A DNA stretch of 64,000 nucleotides, from NCBI RefSeq assembly GCF_000423705.1, contig NZ_AUIM01000010.1, forward strand, positions 62,001 through 126,000, in the 5' to 3' direction. This DNA is from Stappia stellulata DSM 5886 (GTDB taxonomy: Bacteria; Pseudomonadota; Alphaproteobacteria; Rhizobiales; Stappiaceae). The position numbers and the translations under genes are program-made. The notes under the pieces were generated by a model. It did not search any database and was not told the DNA's origin. It saw only the letters and a program-made list of their open reading frames with translations. Shown here piece by piece: positions 51,622 to 60,931 of this stretch; position 1 is the first letter of the stretch; every line of letters starts with the position of its first letter.

Positions 51622-52356
51622 TCAGAACCGCGAGACCATGCGGTAGTCGGGCCGGTGCAGCATGCGCACGTGGGTGAGCGGTTGGTCGAGGAGCCAGGTC
51701 GTGCGCTCGAAGACGAACAGCGGGTCGCCCTTGGCGATTCCCAGAAGATCCGCGTCTTCCGCTGTCGCCGCCGTGGCGCTGAGCGCGATTTCCATCTCCG
51801 AGAACGGCGCGTTCTTCACCAACCACTCGTTCGGGCTCATCGTGTCGAACCGTTCACCCTCGATGTCGGGTACGGCGGCGAGATTGATCCAGCGGTCCTC
51901 GAACTGCCACGGGCGATTGTCGGCGAAATGCAGGCAGCGCAGATGCAGCATTCGCACCTTGCCCGAAAGATCGAGCCGCGCGCGCATCGCCTCGGGCGCG
52001 GCCAGGATCTCGCGGCTCAGCACCGAAAAGCGGTATTGCGCGCCCAGCGCCTCGACCTCGACCCGCACCACCGGGATTTCCAGGCGTGCCTCGCGCAAGG
52101 GGTGTTCGGCAATGCGCGTTCCGGCGCGCCGCTTGCGCTCCACGATACCGATCTGGGCGAGTTCGCGCAGCGCCCGGTTGACCGTGACCCGGGCGCAGCC
52201 GAACTCGCGCGCGAGATCCTCCTCGCCCGGGATCAGCTCGCCCGGCTGCCAGACGCGGTCGCGGATCCGGCGCAGGATCTCGGTCTTGATCGTGCGGAAG
52301 GAAGTCAGCGCGCGGGCGCCGGAGGCCTCGGGCGATTTGGGTGCTGCTGCGGTCAA
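51622..52356 (-). CDS. hutC: HutC histidine-utilisation repressor (GntR/UTRA)
   Basis: A 244-residue GntR-family repressor. The winged helix has LIPGEEDLAREFGCARVTVNRALRELAQIGIVERKR, and the UTRA ligand domain (residues 95-244) includes HLRCLHFADNRPWQFEDRW and LGIAKGDPLFVFERTTWL. HutC releases DNA on binding urocanate. The TTG at 52356 has GGGAG five bases upstream and overlaps the hutF stop; a GTG at 52362 adds two residues but has no fitting signal. It is translated after hutF on the minus strand and would repress both arms of the hut locus. Confidence 0.9.
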   Translation of the reverse strand: MTAAAPKSPEASGARALTSFRTIKTEILRRIRDRVWQPGELIPGEEDLAREFGCARVTVNRALRELAQIGIVERKRRAGTRIAEHPLREARLEIPVVRVEVEALGAQYRFSVLSREILAAPEAMRARLDLSGKVRMLHLRCLHFADNRPWQFEDRWINLAAVPDIEGERFDTMSPNEWLVKNAPFSEMEIALSATAATAEDADLLGIAKGDPLFVFERTTWLLDQPLTHVRMLHRPDYRMVSRF

Positions 52357-53726
52357 AGACACTCCCTCAGGACGTTCATCGCCCGACGATAGCGGGCCTC
52401 GATCTCGTCGCGGCGCACATGACGGCCCGCCTTCACCACATGCCGACCGGCCGCCCACACATCGCTGACGAGCCGGTCGTCGCCGGCAAAGATCCAGGCG
52501 TCGAGAAGCGTATCGCCCTCAAGGCCTTCCAAATGAACCGACGCTGCGTCAAGCGCAAGCAGATCCGCCCAGTTTCCAGCCGCAATCGCGCCGGCCTCTC
52601 GGCCAAGCGCGCGCGCGCCGCCGGCGCAGGCGGCATCGAACAGGCGCCGGCCGCAGGAGGCATCGGGGGTCGCGAGAATCGCGCGGTGACGGTCGCGCAG
52701 GCGCTGGGAATACTCCAGCGTGCGCAACTCTTCGGAGAGCGCGATGCGGATGTTGGAATCGGAGCCGATGCCGAGCGTTCCGCCATCGGCGAGAAAGCGT
52801 TCGCCGTCGAAGATCCCGTCTCCAAGGCTCGATTCTGTAATCGGGCAAAGACCCGCAACCGCCCCGCTTGTGGCGATCGACCGGCGTTCGGCCCCGGTCA
52901 GATGGGTGCAGTGGATCAGGCACCAGCGCGCGTCGACGGAATGCTCGGAAAAGAGCCAGTCGACGGGACGCGCGCCATAGGCCGCCTCCACTTCCTCGAT
53001 CTCGCCGGTCTGCTCGGCGATATGCATATGCAGCGGCGCATCGGGCCGCAGGGTGACGAGACGGGCGAGCGCATCGCGCGGAACGGCGCGCAGCGAGTGC
53101 GGCGCGACGCCGGTGCGCGCATCCGCCGGCAAGTGCGCGACGGCTTTGTCGGCGCCGTCCAGGATCGCGGCAAAACTGTCGAGATCGGAGCGAAACCGGC
53201 GCTGTCCGCCGACGAGATCGCGGCCGTCGAGGCCGCCGACGGCGTAATAGACCGGAAGCAGCGTCAGCCCGACGCCGGAGATCTCTGCGGCAGCAGCGAT
53301 GCGCTGTGACAGTTCGGCCCGGTCGTCGTAGGGCGTGCCGTCGGCCTGATTGTGCACGTAGTGGAACTCGGCGGACGAGGCGTAGCCCGCCTCCAGCATC
53401 TCCATCTGAACGAAGGCAGCAACCGCCTCGACCTCCTCCGGCGTGAAGCCGGAGAGGAAGCGGTACATGATGTCGCGCCAGGTCCAGAAGGTGTCATGGG
53501 CACCCGCGCCGCGCCGCTCGCTCAGGCCCGCCATGGCACGCTGAAACGCATGGGAATGGAGATTTCCAGGGGCCGGCAACAGCACCTCGAGCGCGCGATC
53601 GGCCCCCGCACCATCCCGCGAAACGCCGCTCTCAACGCCCGCAATCCGGCCGTCCGCCGCGATTTCGACGCAGACATCGCGCTGCCATCCGTTTTCCAGC
53701 AAAGCCGCCGCCGCCCAAATCCGCAT
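52353..53726 (-). CDS. hutF: Formimidoylglutamate deiminase HutF
   Basis: A 457-residue metal-dependent hydrolase of the amidohydrolase superfamily that turns N-formimino-L-glutamate into N-formyl-L-glutamate and ammonia. LLPAPGNLHSHAFQRAMAGL holds the zinc HxH site; HTFWTWRDIMYRFL-like sequence (DTFWTWRDIMYRF), SSAEFHYVHNQADGTPYDD and GTLGIGSDSNIRIALSEELR are diagnostic. With hutG this sets the five-step histidine route via formylglutamate. ATG 53726 is preceded by GAGGCGGAT. It diverges from hutI across 93 bases. Confidence 0.93.
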   Translation of the reverse strand: MRIWAAAALLENGWQRDVCVEIAADGRIAGVESGVSRDGAGADRALEVLLPAPGNLHSHAFQRAMAGLSERRGAGAHDTFWTWRDIMYRFLSGFTPEEVEAVAAFVQMEMLEAGYASSAEFHYVHNQADGTPYDDRAELSQRIAAAAEISGVGLTLLPVYYAVGGLDGRDLVGGQRRFRSDLDSFAAILDGADKAVAHLPADARTGVAPHSLRAVPRDALARLVTLRPDAPLHMHIAEQTGEIEEVEAAYGARPVDWLFSEHSVDARWCLIHCTHLTGAERRSIATSGAVAGLCPITESSLGDGIFDGERFLADGGTLGIGSDSNIRIALSEELRTLEYSQRLRDRHRAILATPDASCGRRLFDAACAGGARALGREAGAIAAGNWADLLALDAASVHLEGLEGDTLLDAWIFAGDDRLVSDVWAAGRHVVKAGRHVRRDEIEARYRRAMNVLRECL

Positions 53727-53819
53727 CAGATCCGCCTCATTTTTGCGATTGACAATTATGTACATACATATCGTAATTAATCTAATACATATTGTGACGG
53801 ATCGCACAAGGGAGGGCGC
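53727..53819. promoter_or_regulatory. hutF/hutI divergent promoter region with HutC-like operators
   Basis: The 93-base A+T-rich gap contains TATGTACATA (53757-53766), a perfect 10-bp palindrome matching the TGTANNTACA-type core of HutC sites. A larger inverted pair, CAATTATGTA (53753-53762) and TACATATTG (53786-53794), surrounds it. The whole could repress both hutF-hutC and hutIHGU until urocanate accumulates. Confidence 0.6.
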
Positions 53820-55043
53820 ATGTCCGGAACGGTTCTGCAGCAGGCGCGTCTGGCAACGATGGTGTCGGGTGGCACGCCCTATGGCCTGATCGAGGACGGG
53901 GCGCTCGCCCTCTCCGAAGACGGGCGCATCGCCTACGCCGGTCCGCGCGCCGATCTTCCCGCCGAATTTTCCGGCTGGCCGGCGACGTCCCTGAACGGCC
54001 GCCTTGTGACGCCGGGCCTCGTCGACTGTCACACCCACATCGTTCACGGCGGCAACCGCGCCCGCGAATTCGAGCTGCGTCTCGAGGGGGCAAGCTACGA
54101 AGAGATCGCGCGCGCCGGCGGCGGCATCGTCTCCACGGTGACGGCAACGCGGGCGGCGAGCGAGGACGACCTCGTTGCCGACGCCCTGCGCCGCCTCGAC
54201 ACGCTGATTGCCGAAGGTGTCACCACCATCGAGATCAAGTCCGGCTACGGCCTTTCGGTCGAAGACGAAATCAAGATGCTGCGCGCGGCACGGCGCCTCG
54301 GCCGCGAGCGCGACGTGCGCGTCGTGACCTCCTATCTCGCCGCCCACGCCGTGCCCGCGGAGTACAAGGACCGCGCCGACGCCTATATCGACGAAGTGGT
54401 GCTTCCCGGCCTCGACGCGGCCCACGCGGAAGGTCTCGTCGACGCGGTCGACGGCTTTTGCGAGGGCATCGCCTTTTCACCGAAGCAGATGGCGCGCGTC
54501 TTCGACCGCGCCAGGGCGCTCGGCCTGCCGGTGAAGCTGCACGCGGAGCAGCTTTCCGACCTCGGTGGCGCGAAGCTGGCGGCCGGATACGGCGCGATCT
54601 CCGCCGACCACCTGGAATATCTCTCGCAGGAGAGCGTCGACGCCATGGCGAAATCCGGCACGGTTGCCGTGCTGCTTCCCGGCGCCTTCTACACGCTTCG
54701 CGAGACGCAGATGCCGCCGGTCGGCGCCCTGCGCGAGGCCGGCGTTGCCATCGCGCTTGCCACGGACTGCAATCCCGGCTCCTCGCCGATGACCTCATTG
54801 CTGCTCACGCTCAACATGGGCGCGACGCTGTTCCGCCTCACGCCGGAAGAAGCGCTTGCCGGCGTGACCCGCGAAGCCGCCCGCGCGCTTGGCCTCGCCG
54901 ACGATCTCGGCACGCTGGAAGCCGGAAAAATCGCCGATCTTGCGGTCTGGGACGTCGAGACCCCGGCGGAACTGACCTACCGGATCGGCTTCAACCCTCT
55001 CCATTCCCGCATTCGCCCCTCGGGGCAGACAGGTGCCGCATGA
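53820..55043 (+). CDS. hutI: Imidazolonepropionase HutI
   Basis: A 407-residue amidohydrolase that opens 4-imidazolone-5-propanoate to N-formimino-L-glutamate. The zinc site is [72 protein letters not shown] and [10 protein letters not shown] follow, all diagnostic, and [10 protein letters not shown] holds the late Asp metal ligand. GGAGGG precedes the ATG. The stop overlaps the hutH start (ATGA). Confidence 0.95.
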   Translation: MSGTVLQQARLATMVSGGTPYGLIEDGALALSEDGRIAYAGPRADLPAEFSGWPATSLNGRLVTPGLVDCHTHIVHGGNRAREFELRLEGASYEEIARAGGGIVSTVTATRAASEDDLVADALRRLDTLIAEGVTTIEIKSGYGLSVEDEIKMLRAARRLGRERDVRVVTSYLAAHAVPAEYKDRADAYIDEVVLPGLDAAHAEGLVDAVDGFCEGIAFSPKQMARVFDRARALGLPVKLHAEQLSDLGGAKLAAGYGAISADHLEYLSQESVDAMAKSGTVAVLLPGAFYTLRETQMPPVGALREAGVAIALATDCNPGSSPMTSLLLTLNMGATLFRLTPEEALAGVTREAARALGLADDLGTLEAGKIADLAVWDVETPAELTYRIGFNPLHSRIRPSGQTGAA

Positions 55044-56578
55044 CGCATGTCCTCACTCCCGGCAAGGCGACCCTCCCCGAGCTCGAAGCCATCTATCGCG
55101 GCGCGCCGGCGAAGCTCGATCCTTGCGTGCGCAACGCGGTGGAAAAAAGCGCGGCTCGGATCGCCAAGGTCGCGGCCGGTGACGTGCCGGTCTATGGCGT
55201 CAACACCGGCTTCGGCAAACTCGCCAGCGTGCGCATCGCGCCGGGCGATGTCGCGACCCTCCAGCGCAACCTGATCCTGTCGCATTGCTGCGGCGTCGGC
55301 GCGGAGCTTTCCCCCGACGTCGTGCGTCTGGTGATGGCGACGAAACTCCTGTCGCTTGGCGCGGGTGCCTCGGGCGTCAGATGGGAGACGCTGTCGCTGC
55401 TCGACGCCATGCTGCAAAACGACGTCATTCCGGTCATTCCCGGACAGGGATCGGTCGGCGCCTCCGGCGATCTCGCGCCGCTGGCGCATCTGGCCGCCGT
55501 GATGATCGGCGAGGGCGAGGCTTTTGTCGGCGGCGAACGCCTGCCGGGTGGCGACGCTCTTGCCAAGGCAGGCCTTGCGCCGGTCGTGCTCGGCCCCAAG
55601 GAAGGTCTCGGCCTGATCAACGGCACCCAGGTCTCGACCGCTCTGGCGCTGGCCGGCCTCTTCAAGGCCTGGCGCGCGGCGACGGCAAGCCTTGTCACCG
55701 GCGCCCTTTCCACCGATGCCGCGATGGGCTCGGCCGCCCCCTTTCGCGACGAGATCCACCAGTTGCGCGGGCAACCCGGCCAGATCGAGGCGGCAACGGC
55801 ACTGCGTGCGCTCATGGACGGCTCGGACATTCGCGAAAGCCACCGCGACGGCGACGAGCGCGTCCAGGACCCCTATTGCATCCGCTGCCAGCCCCAGGTC
55901 GCGGGCGCCTGTCTCGACCTGTTGCGGCAAGCGGGCGAAACCCTGCGCCGCGAAGCCAATGCGGTGACCGACAATCCGCTCGTCCTTTCCGACGGGTCGG
56001 TGATTTCCGGCGGCAACTTCCACGCCGAACCGGTGGCCTTCGCCGCCGACCAGATCGCCATTGCCGTATGCGAGATCGGCGCCATCGCCCAGCGCCGTAT
56101 CGCGTTGCTGGTCGATCCGGCGCTGTCCTTCGGGCTGCCGGCCTTCCTGACGCCGACGCCGGGGCTGAACTCCGGGCTGATGATCGCCGAAGTCACGGCC
56201 GCCGCGCTCATGTCGGAAAACAAGCAGCGGGCGATGCCGGCAAGCGTCGATTCCACGCCGACCTCGGCCAACCAGGAAGATCACGTGTCGATGGCCTGCC
56301 ATGGGGCGCGCCGGCTGCTCGACATGACCGACAATCTCGCCCGCATCATCGGCATCGAGGCCCTGACGGCGGCCCAGGGCGTGGAGTTCCGCGCCCCGCT
56401 TGCAACCAGTCCCGCACTTGCCGCAGCAATTTCGGAAATCCGCAGCGTCGTGCCGCGCCTGACCGACGACCGTTTCATGGCCGGCGATCTGGCTCTGGCG
56501 GAGACCCTCGTCGCCGAAAGCCGGCTGGCGAGCGCGGTCGCGACCGCCACATCCGACGCCACTTTGCCGCACCTGTGA
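55040..56578 (+). CDS. hutH: Histidine ammonia-lyase HutH
   Basis: A 512-residue lyase that removes ammonia from histidine to give urocanate. The MIO prosthetic group forms from Ala141-Ser142-Gly143 in [14 protein letters not shown]; Tyr52 in [11 protein letters not shown] is the catalytic base; [20 protein letters not shown] and [19 protein letters not shown] are conserved. The ATG at 55040 overlaps the hutI stop, which explains the continuing open frame upstream. Length and motifs are complete. Confidence 0.96.
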   Translation: MTHVLTPGKATLPELEAIYRGAPAKLDPCVRNAVEKSAARIAKVAAGDVPVYGVNTGFGKLASVRIAPGDVATLQRNLILSHCCGVGAELSPDVVRLVMATKLLSLGAGASGVRWETLSLLDAMLQNDVIPVIPGQGSVGASGDLAPLAHLAAVMIGEGEAFVGGERLPGGDALAKAGLAPVVLGPKEGLGLINGTQVSTALALAGLFKAWRAATASLVTGALSTDAAMGSAAPFRDEIHQLRGQPGQIEAATALRALMDGSDIRESHRDGDERVQDPYCIRCQPQVAGACLDLLRQAGETLRREANAVTDNPLVLSDGSVISGGNFHAEPVAFAADQIAIAVCEIGAIAQRRIALLVDPALSFGLPAFLTPTPGLNSGLMIAEVTAAALMSENKQRAMPASVDSTPTSANQEDHVSMACHGARRLLDMTDNLARIIGIEALTAAQGVEFRAPLATSPALAAAISEIRSVVPRLTDDRFMAGDLALAETLVAESRLASAVATATSDATLPHL

Positions 56579-56603
56579 GATCCATCTGGAGACAGCACGC
56601 CCC

Positions 56604-57422
56604 ATGACACCCGTTGAAATCCACGAAGGCACCTCGCCGGTCATTCTCGGGCTGCCGCACACCGGCACCCATGTTCCGGAAGAGATCCACGCCAGGCTCA
56701 ACGCGCGCGGACAGGAGCTGGCGGATACCGACTGGCATATCCACACGCTCTACGACGGGCTTCTCACCGATGCGACCACGGTGCGCGCGACCTTCCACCG
56801 CTATTGCATAGACGCAAACCGCGGCCCGGACGACGCAAGCCTTTATCCCGGACAGAACACCACCGGCCTCGTTCCGACCACGGATTTCGACGGCGCGCCG
56901 ATCTGGCGCGCGGGCGAGGAACCGGGCGAGGCGGAAATCGCCGAACGGCGCGCGCGCTTTCACACGCCCTATCACGAGGCGCTCGCCGCCGAGATCGCGC
57001 GCGTGAAGGCGCTCCATGGCGTGGCGATCCTTTACGATTGCCACTCGATCCGCTCGCTGATCCCGTTCCTGTTCGAGGGCACGCTGCCGGATTTCAACAT
57101 CGGCACGAATTCCGGCACCTCCTGCGCGCTCGCCATCGAGGCGGCGGCGGTCGAGATCTGCGGCGCGGCCGAAGGCTACACCACGGTCCTGAACGGCCGT
57201 TTCAAGGGCGGCTGGACGACGCGCCACTACGGACGGCCCGACGACGGCGTGCACGCCATCCAGATGGAACTGGCGCAATCGACCCACCTGACGCAGGAAA
57301 CCGCGCCCTTCGCCTATGACGAGAGCAAGGCGGCGCGCCTGCGTCCGCACCTTTCAACGCTTCTTGGCCGTCTGGAGCGCATCGCGCTCGATGGCGTTCT
57401 TTCCAAAGGAGATGCCCAATGA
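56604..57422 (+). CDS. hutG: N-formylglutamate deformylase HutG
   Basis: A 272-residue hydrolase that splits N-formyl-L-glutamate into formate and glutamate, the final step of the HutF route. [60 protein letters not shown] and [16 protein letters not shown] match the family, including a metal-binding His/Asp set. GGAGAC precedes the ATG, and its stop overlaps hutU (ATGA). Confidence 0.94.
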   Translation: MTPVEIHEGTSPVILGLPHTGTHVPEEIHARLNARGQELADTDWHIHTLYDGLLTDATTVRATFHRYCIDANRGPDDASLYPGQNTTGLVPTTDFDGAPIWRAGEEPGEAEIAERRARFHTPYHEALAAEIARVKALHGVAILYDCHSIRSLIPFLFEGTLPDFNIGTNSGTSCALAIEAAAVEICGAAEGYTTVLNGRFKGGWTTRHYGRPDDGVHAIQMELAQSTHLTQETAPFAYDESKAARLRPHLSTLLGRLERIALDGVLSKGDAQ

Positions 57423-59092
57423 CCAACCCGCGCCACAACATCCGCACCGTCCGTGCGGCCACAGGAACCGAGCTGACGGCCAAGTCCTGGCTGACCGAGG
57501 CCCCCTTGCGGATGCTGATGAACAACCTCGATCCGGAGGTTGCGGAAAAGCCGAACGAACTCGTCGTCTATGGCGGCATCGGCCGCGCCGCACGCACCTG
57601 GGACGATTTCGACAAGATCGTCGCGACGCTGCGCGACCTGGAAGCCGACGAAACGCTGATGGTGCAGTCGGGCAAGCCGGTCGGTGTGTTCAAGACGCAC
57701 AAGGATGCCCCGCGTGTCCTGATCGCCAATTCCAACATCGTTCCGCATTGGGCCAACTGGGACCACTTCAACGCGCTCGATAAGGCCGGGCTGATGATGT
57801 ACGGCCAGATGACGGCCGGATCCTGGATCTACATCGGCTCGCAGGGCATCGTTCAGGGCACCTACGAGACTTTCGTGGAAGCCGGTCGCCAGCATTTCGG
57901 CGGCAGCCTGAAGGGCAAGTGGATCCTCACCGGCGGACTTGGCGGCATGGGCGGCGCCCAACCGCTCGCCGCCGTAATGGCCGGCGCCTGCTGTCTTGCC
58001 GTGGAGTGCAACCCCGACTCCATCGATTTCCGATTGCGCACCCGCTATCTTGACGAGAAGGCCGAAACGCTCGACGAAGCGCTGGAGATGATCAACCGCT
58101 GGACGGCAGCGGGCGAAGCCAAGTCGGTGGGCCTTCTGGGCAACGCCGCGGAGATCTTCCCCGAGCTTGTCGCGCGCGGCGTGCACCCGGATATCGTCAC
58201 CGACCAGACCTCGGCGCACGATCCGATCAACGGCTACCTGCCGAAGGGCTGGACGATGGCGGAATGGGAAGCCAAGCGCGAGAGCGATCCCAAGGGGGTC
58301 GAAAAAGCCGCCCGCGCCTCCATGCGCGATCATGTCGAGGCCATGGTCGCCTTCTGGAATGCCGGCGTTCCGACCCTCGACTACGGCAACAACATCCGCC
58401 AGGTGGCGCTCGAGGAGGGACTGGAGAACGCCTTCGCCTTCCCCGGCTTCGTGCCGGCCTACATCCGCCCGCTGTTTTGCCGCGGCGTCGGACCGTTCCG
58501 CTGGGCGGCCCTTTCCGGCGATCCGGAAGACATCTACCGCACCGACGAGAAGGTGCGCGAGCTGATGCCGGACGATCATCACCTGCACCGCTGGCTCGAC
58601 ATGGCGCGCGAGCGCATTTCCTTCCAGGGCCTGCCGGCGCGCATCTGCTGGGTCGGTCTCGGCGACCGTCACCGGCTCGGTCTCGCCTTCAACGAAATGG
58701 TGCGCAAGGGCGAGCTCAAGGCCCCGATCGTCATCGGCCGCGACCACCTCGACAGCGGTTCGGTCGCCTCGCCCAACCGCGAGACCGAGGCGATGAAGGA
58801 CGGCTCGGACGCGGTTTCCGACTGGCCGCTGCTCAACGCGCTGCTGAACTGCGCATCCGGCGCGACCTGGGTCAGCCTGCATCATGGCGGCGGCGTCGGC
58901 ATGGGCTTCTCGCAGCATTCCGGCATGGTGATCTGCTGCGACGGCACCGAGGAGGCCGACCGCCGCATCGAGCGTGTGCTGTGGAACGATCCGGCCACCG
59001 GCGTGATGCGTCACGCGGATGCCGGCTACGAGATCGCGCAGGACTGCGCGAAGGAGAACGGTCTGCGGCTTCCCGGCATTCTGGGCAACTGA
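57419..59092 (+). CDS. hutU: Urocanate hydratase HutU
   Basis: A 557-residue enzyme that adds water to urocanate using a tightly bound NAD as electrophile, giving imidazolonepropionate. The protein opens with the family N-terminus [20 protein letters not shown], and has [37 protein letters not shown] (NAD-binding), [37 protein letters not shown] and [19 protein letters not shown]. The length is normal. It overlaps hutG and is followed 102 bases later by the TRAP genes in the same direction. Confidence 0.96.
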   Translation: MTNPRHNIRTVRAATGTELTAKSWLTEAPLRMLMNNLDPEVAEKPNELVVYGGIGRAARTWDDFDKIVATLRDLEADETLMVQSGKPVGVFKTHKDAPRVLIANSNIVPHWANWDHFNALDKAGLMMYGQMTAGSWIYIGSQGIVQGTYETFVEAGRQHFGGSLKGKWILTGGLGGMGGAQPLAAVMAGACCLAVECNPDSIDFRLRTRYLDEKAETLDEALEMINRWTAAGEAKSVGLLGNAAEIFPELVARGVHPDIVTDQTSAHDPINGYLPKGWTMAEWEAKRESDPKGVEKAARASMRDHVEAMVAFWNAGVPTLDYGNNIRQVALEEGLENAFAFPGFVPAYIRPLFCRGVGPFRWAALSGDPEDIYRTDEKVRELMPDDHHLHRWLDMARERISFQGLPARICWVGLGDRHRLGLAFNEMVRKGELKAPIVIGRDHLDSGSVASPNRETEAMKDGSDAVSDWPLLNALLNCASGATWVSLHHGGGVGMGFSQHSGMVICCDGTEEADRRIERVLWNDPATGVMRHADAGYEIAQDCAKENGLRLPGILGN

Positions 59093-59194
59093 CCAGAGCC
59101 GACGCAGACCCATTGCGGGACGGCATCGCCAAAAGCGGTGCCGCCCGATAACAAGAAGACGACCGTTCATCGCAACCAGAGGACAGACCCTGTC

Positions 59195-60292
59195 ATGAAA
59201 AGACGCGATTTTCTGAAAACCGCCGCAACCGGCGCCGTGGCGACCGCCGCCGGCACCGCCCTCGCCGCTCCCGCCGTTGCCCAGAGCACGCTGCGCTGGA
59301 AGATGGTCACCGCCTGGCCGAAGAACCTGCCCGGCCCGGGCGTCGCCGCCCAGAATCTCGCCGACCGCATCACCGCCCTGTCGGGCGGCCGGATCGAGGT
59401 GCAACTCTTCGCCGCCGGCGAACTCGTTCCCGGCAGCGGTGTCTTCGATGCCGTCTCCGAGGGAACGGCCGAGCTTTATCACGCGGTTCCGGCCTACTGG
59501 GGCTCGAAGTCCAAGGGCATCCTGCTGTTCGGCTCGCAGCCCTTCGGCCTGCGCGCGGACGAACAGTTCGGCTGGCTCGCCCACGGCGGCGGTCAGGCGC
59601 TCTATGACGAGATGTACGGGCGCTTCGGCCTGAAGCCGTTCCTTTGCGGCAACTCCGGGCCGCAATGGGCCGGCTGGTTCCGCAACGAGATCACTTCAGC
59701 GGAAGACCTCAAGGGCATGCGCTTCCGCACCACGGGTCTTGCGTCGGAAATGTGTGCCAAGCTCGGCATGGCCGTGCAGGCCATGGGCGGGCGCGACATG
59801 TTCCAGGCGCTCCAGTCCGGCGCGCTCGACGCGGGCGAATTCATCGGCCCGTGGACCGACAGCGCGCTCGGCTTCTACCAGGTCGCCAAGAACTACTACT
59901 GGCCCGGTGTGGGCGAGCCGTCCTCCGCGGAAGAATGCGCGGTCAACCAGGAGGCTTTCGACGCCCTTCCCGTCGACCTGCAACAGGCCGTTACCTATGC
60001 TTGCGAGTCCCTCTACAACCCGGTGTGGACCGAATACACGACCAAACACGCACTTGCGCTGGAAAAGCTCGTCGCGGAACAGGGCGTGCAGGTCAAGAAG
60101 CTCCCCGACGACGTGATCGTCGCCATGGGCAATGCCGCCGGCGAAGTGATCGCGGACCTGCGCGAGGACGAGGACGAACTCGTGCGCCGCATCACCGAGA
60201 GCTTCCTCAGCTACCGCAAGAGCATCGCGGGCTATATGCCCTATGCCGACAACGGGCAGATGAACGCCCGCGCGATGGACTACAAGTACTGA
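59195..60292 (+). CDS. TRAP transporter substrate-binding protein (TakP-like) of the hut locus
   Basis: A 365-residue periplasmic receptor with a twin-arginine signal (MKRRDFLKTAATGAV, cleavage after AVA). LRWKMVTAWPKNLPGPGVAA, IEVQLFAAGELVPGSGVFDA, SEGTAELYHAVPAYWGSK, GWFRNEITSAEDLKGMRFR and ALQSGALDAGEFIGPWTD resemble Rhodobacter TakP, a 2-oxo-acid receptor, and include the Arg-containing MRFRTTG substrate segment. GAGGACAG lies before ATG 59195. Its position after hutU suggests an imidazole-carboxylate such as urocanate or histidine as ligand; this is inference. Confidence 0.9.
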   Translation: MKRRDFLKTAATGAVATAAGTALAAPAVAQSTLRWKMVTAWPKNLPGPGVAAQNLADRITALSGGRIEVQLFAAGELVPGSGVFDAVSEGTAELYHAVPAYWGSKSKGILLFGSQPFGLRADEQFGWLAHGGGQALYDEMYGRFGLKPFLCGNSGPQWAGWFRNEITSAEDLKGMRFRTTGLASEMCAKLGMAVQAMGGRDMFQALQSGALDAGEFIGPWTDSALGFYQVAKNYYWPGVGEPSSAEECAVNQEAFDALPVDLQQAVTYACESLYNPVWTEYTTKHALALEKLVAEQGVQVKKLPDDVIVAMGNAAGEVIADLREDEDELVRRITESFLSYRKSIAGYMPYADNGQMNARAMDYKY

Positions 60293-60400
60293 CGCTGCGC
60301 GCCTGCGGGCGCAACCGTCGACGACACGCTGCGGGCCGCGATCGTGGCCCGCAGCGCCCTTCGCCCTCCCGCCGACTGCCTGCCGAAAAGGGAACAGCCC

Positions 60401-60931
60401 GTGCTCGAACGTCTTGCCGACCGGCTCGACCGCCTCAACCGCCTCGTCGGCGCGGGCGTTCGGTGGTTCGCCCTTGCCATGGTGCTCCTTCAGTTCGCCA
60501 TCGTCGTGCTGCGCTATGTCTATGGCATCAGCTTCGTCTCGCTGAGCGAAGGGGTTCTCTATCTGCATGCCTTCCTGTTCATGCTGGGCGCCGGCTTCAC
60601 GCTCCTGGTCGATGGCCACGTTCGCGTCGACATCTTCTATGCCAAGGCGACGCGGCGCGGCCGCGCCGGCATCGATGCCGCAGGGGCGCTGCTTCTTCTG
60701 CTCCCCTCCATGGTCGTCCTGGCCTGGCACTCCTGGCCGTCGGTGCGCAATTCCTGGTCGGTCATGGAAGGCGCGATTTCGGTCGGCGGCATTCCCGCGT
60801 CCTTCCTGCTGAAATCCCTCATTCCGGCCTTTTGCGTCCTGCTGATCGTGCAGGGACTGGCCTGCCTGTTGCGCGACATCGCGCGGCTGGCCACGCCCGA
60901 CACCGCCGACAAAGACGAGACACGCGCATGA
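60401..60931 (+). CDS. TRAP transporter small permease subunit (DctQ-like)
   Basis: A 176-residue four-helix membrane protein: LVGAGVRWFALAMVLLQFAI, SFVSLSEGVLYLHAFLFMLG, LLLLLPSMVVLAWHSWPS and FLLKSLIPAFCVLLIVQGLA. The pattern LQ...VVLRY and the central LSEG/HAF segment fit DctQ. The GTG at 60401 has AAGGGAA well placed; reading from 60344 adds residues with no signal. The stop overlaps the large-subunit start (ATGA). Confidence 0.88.
   Translation: MLERLADRLDRLNRLVGAGVRWFALAMVLLQFAIVVLRYVYGISFVSLSEGVLYLHAFLFMLGAGFTLLVDGHVRVDIFYAKATRRGRAGIDAAGALLLLLPSMVVLAWHSWPSVRNSWSVMEGAISVGGIPASFLLKSLIPAFCVLLIVQGLACLLRDIARLATPDTADKDETRA

Noticed and set aside
57314-59665. 783-codon minus frame opposite hutU and the TRAP receptor
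   Set aside because: It spans two well-supported genes on the other strand and has no family features.
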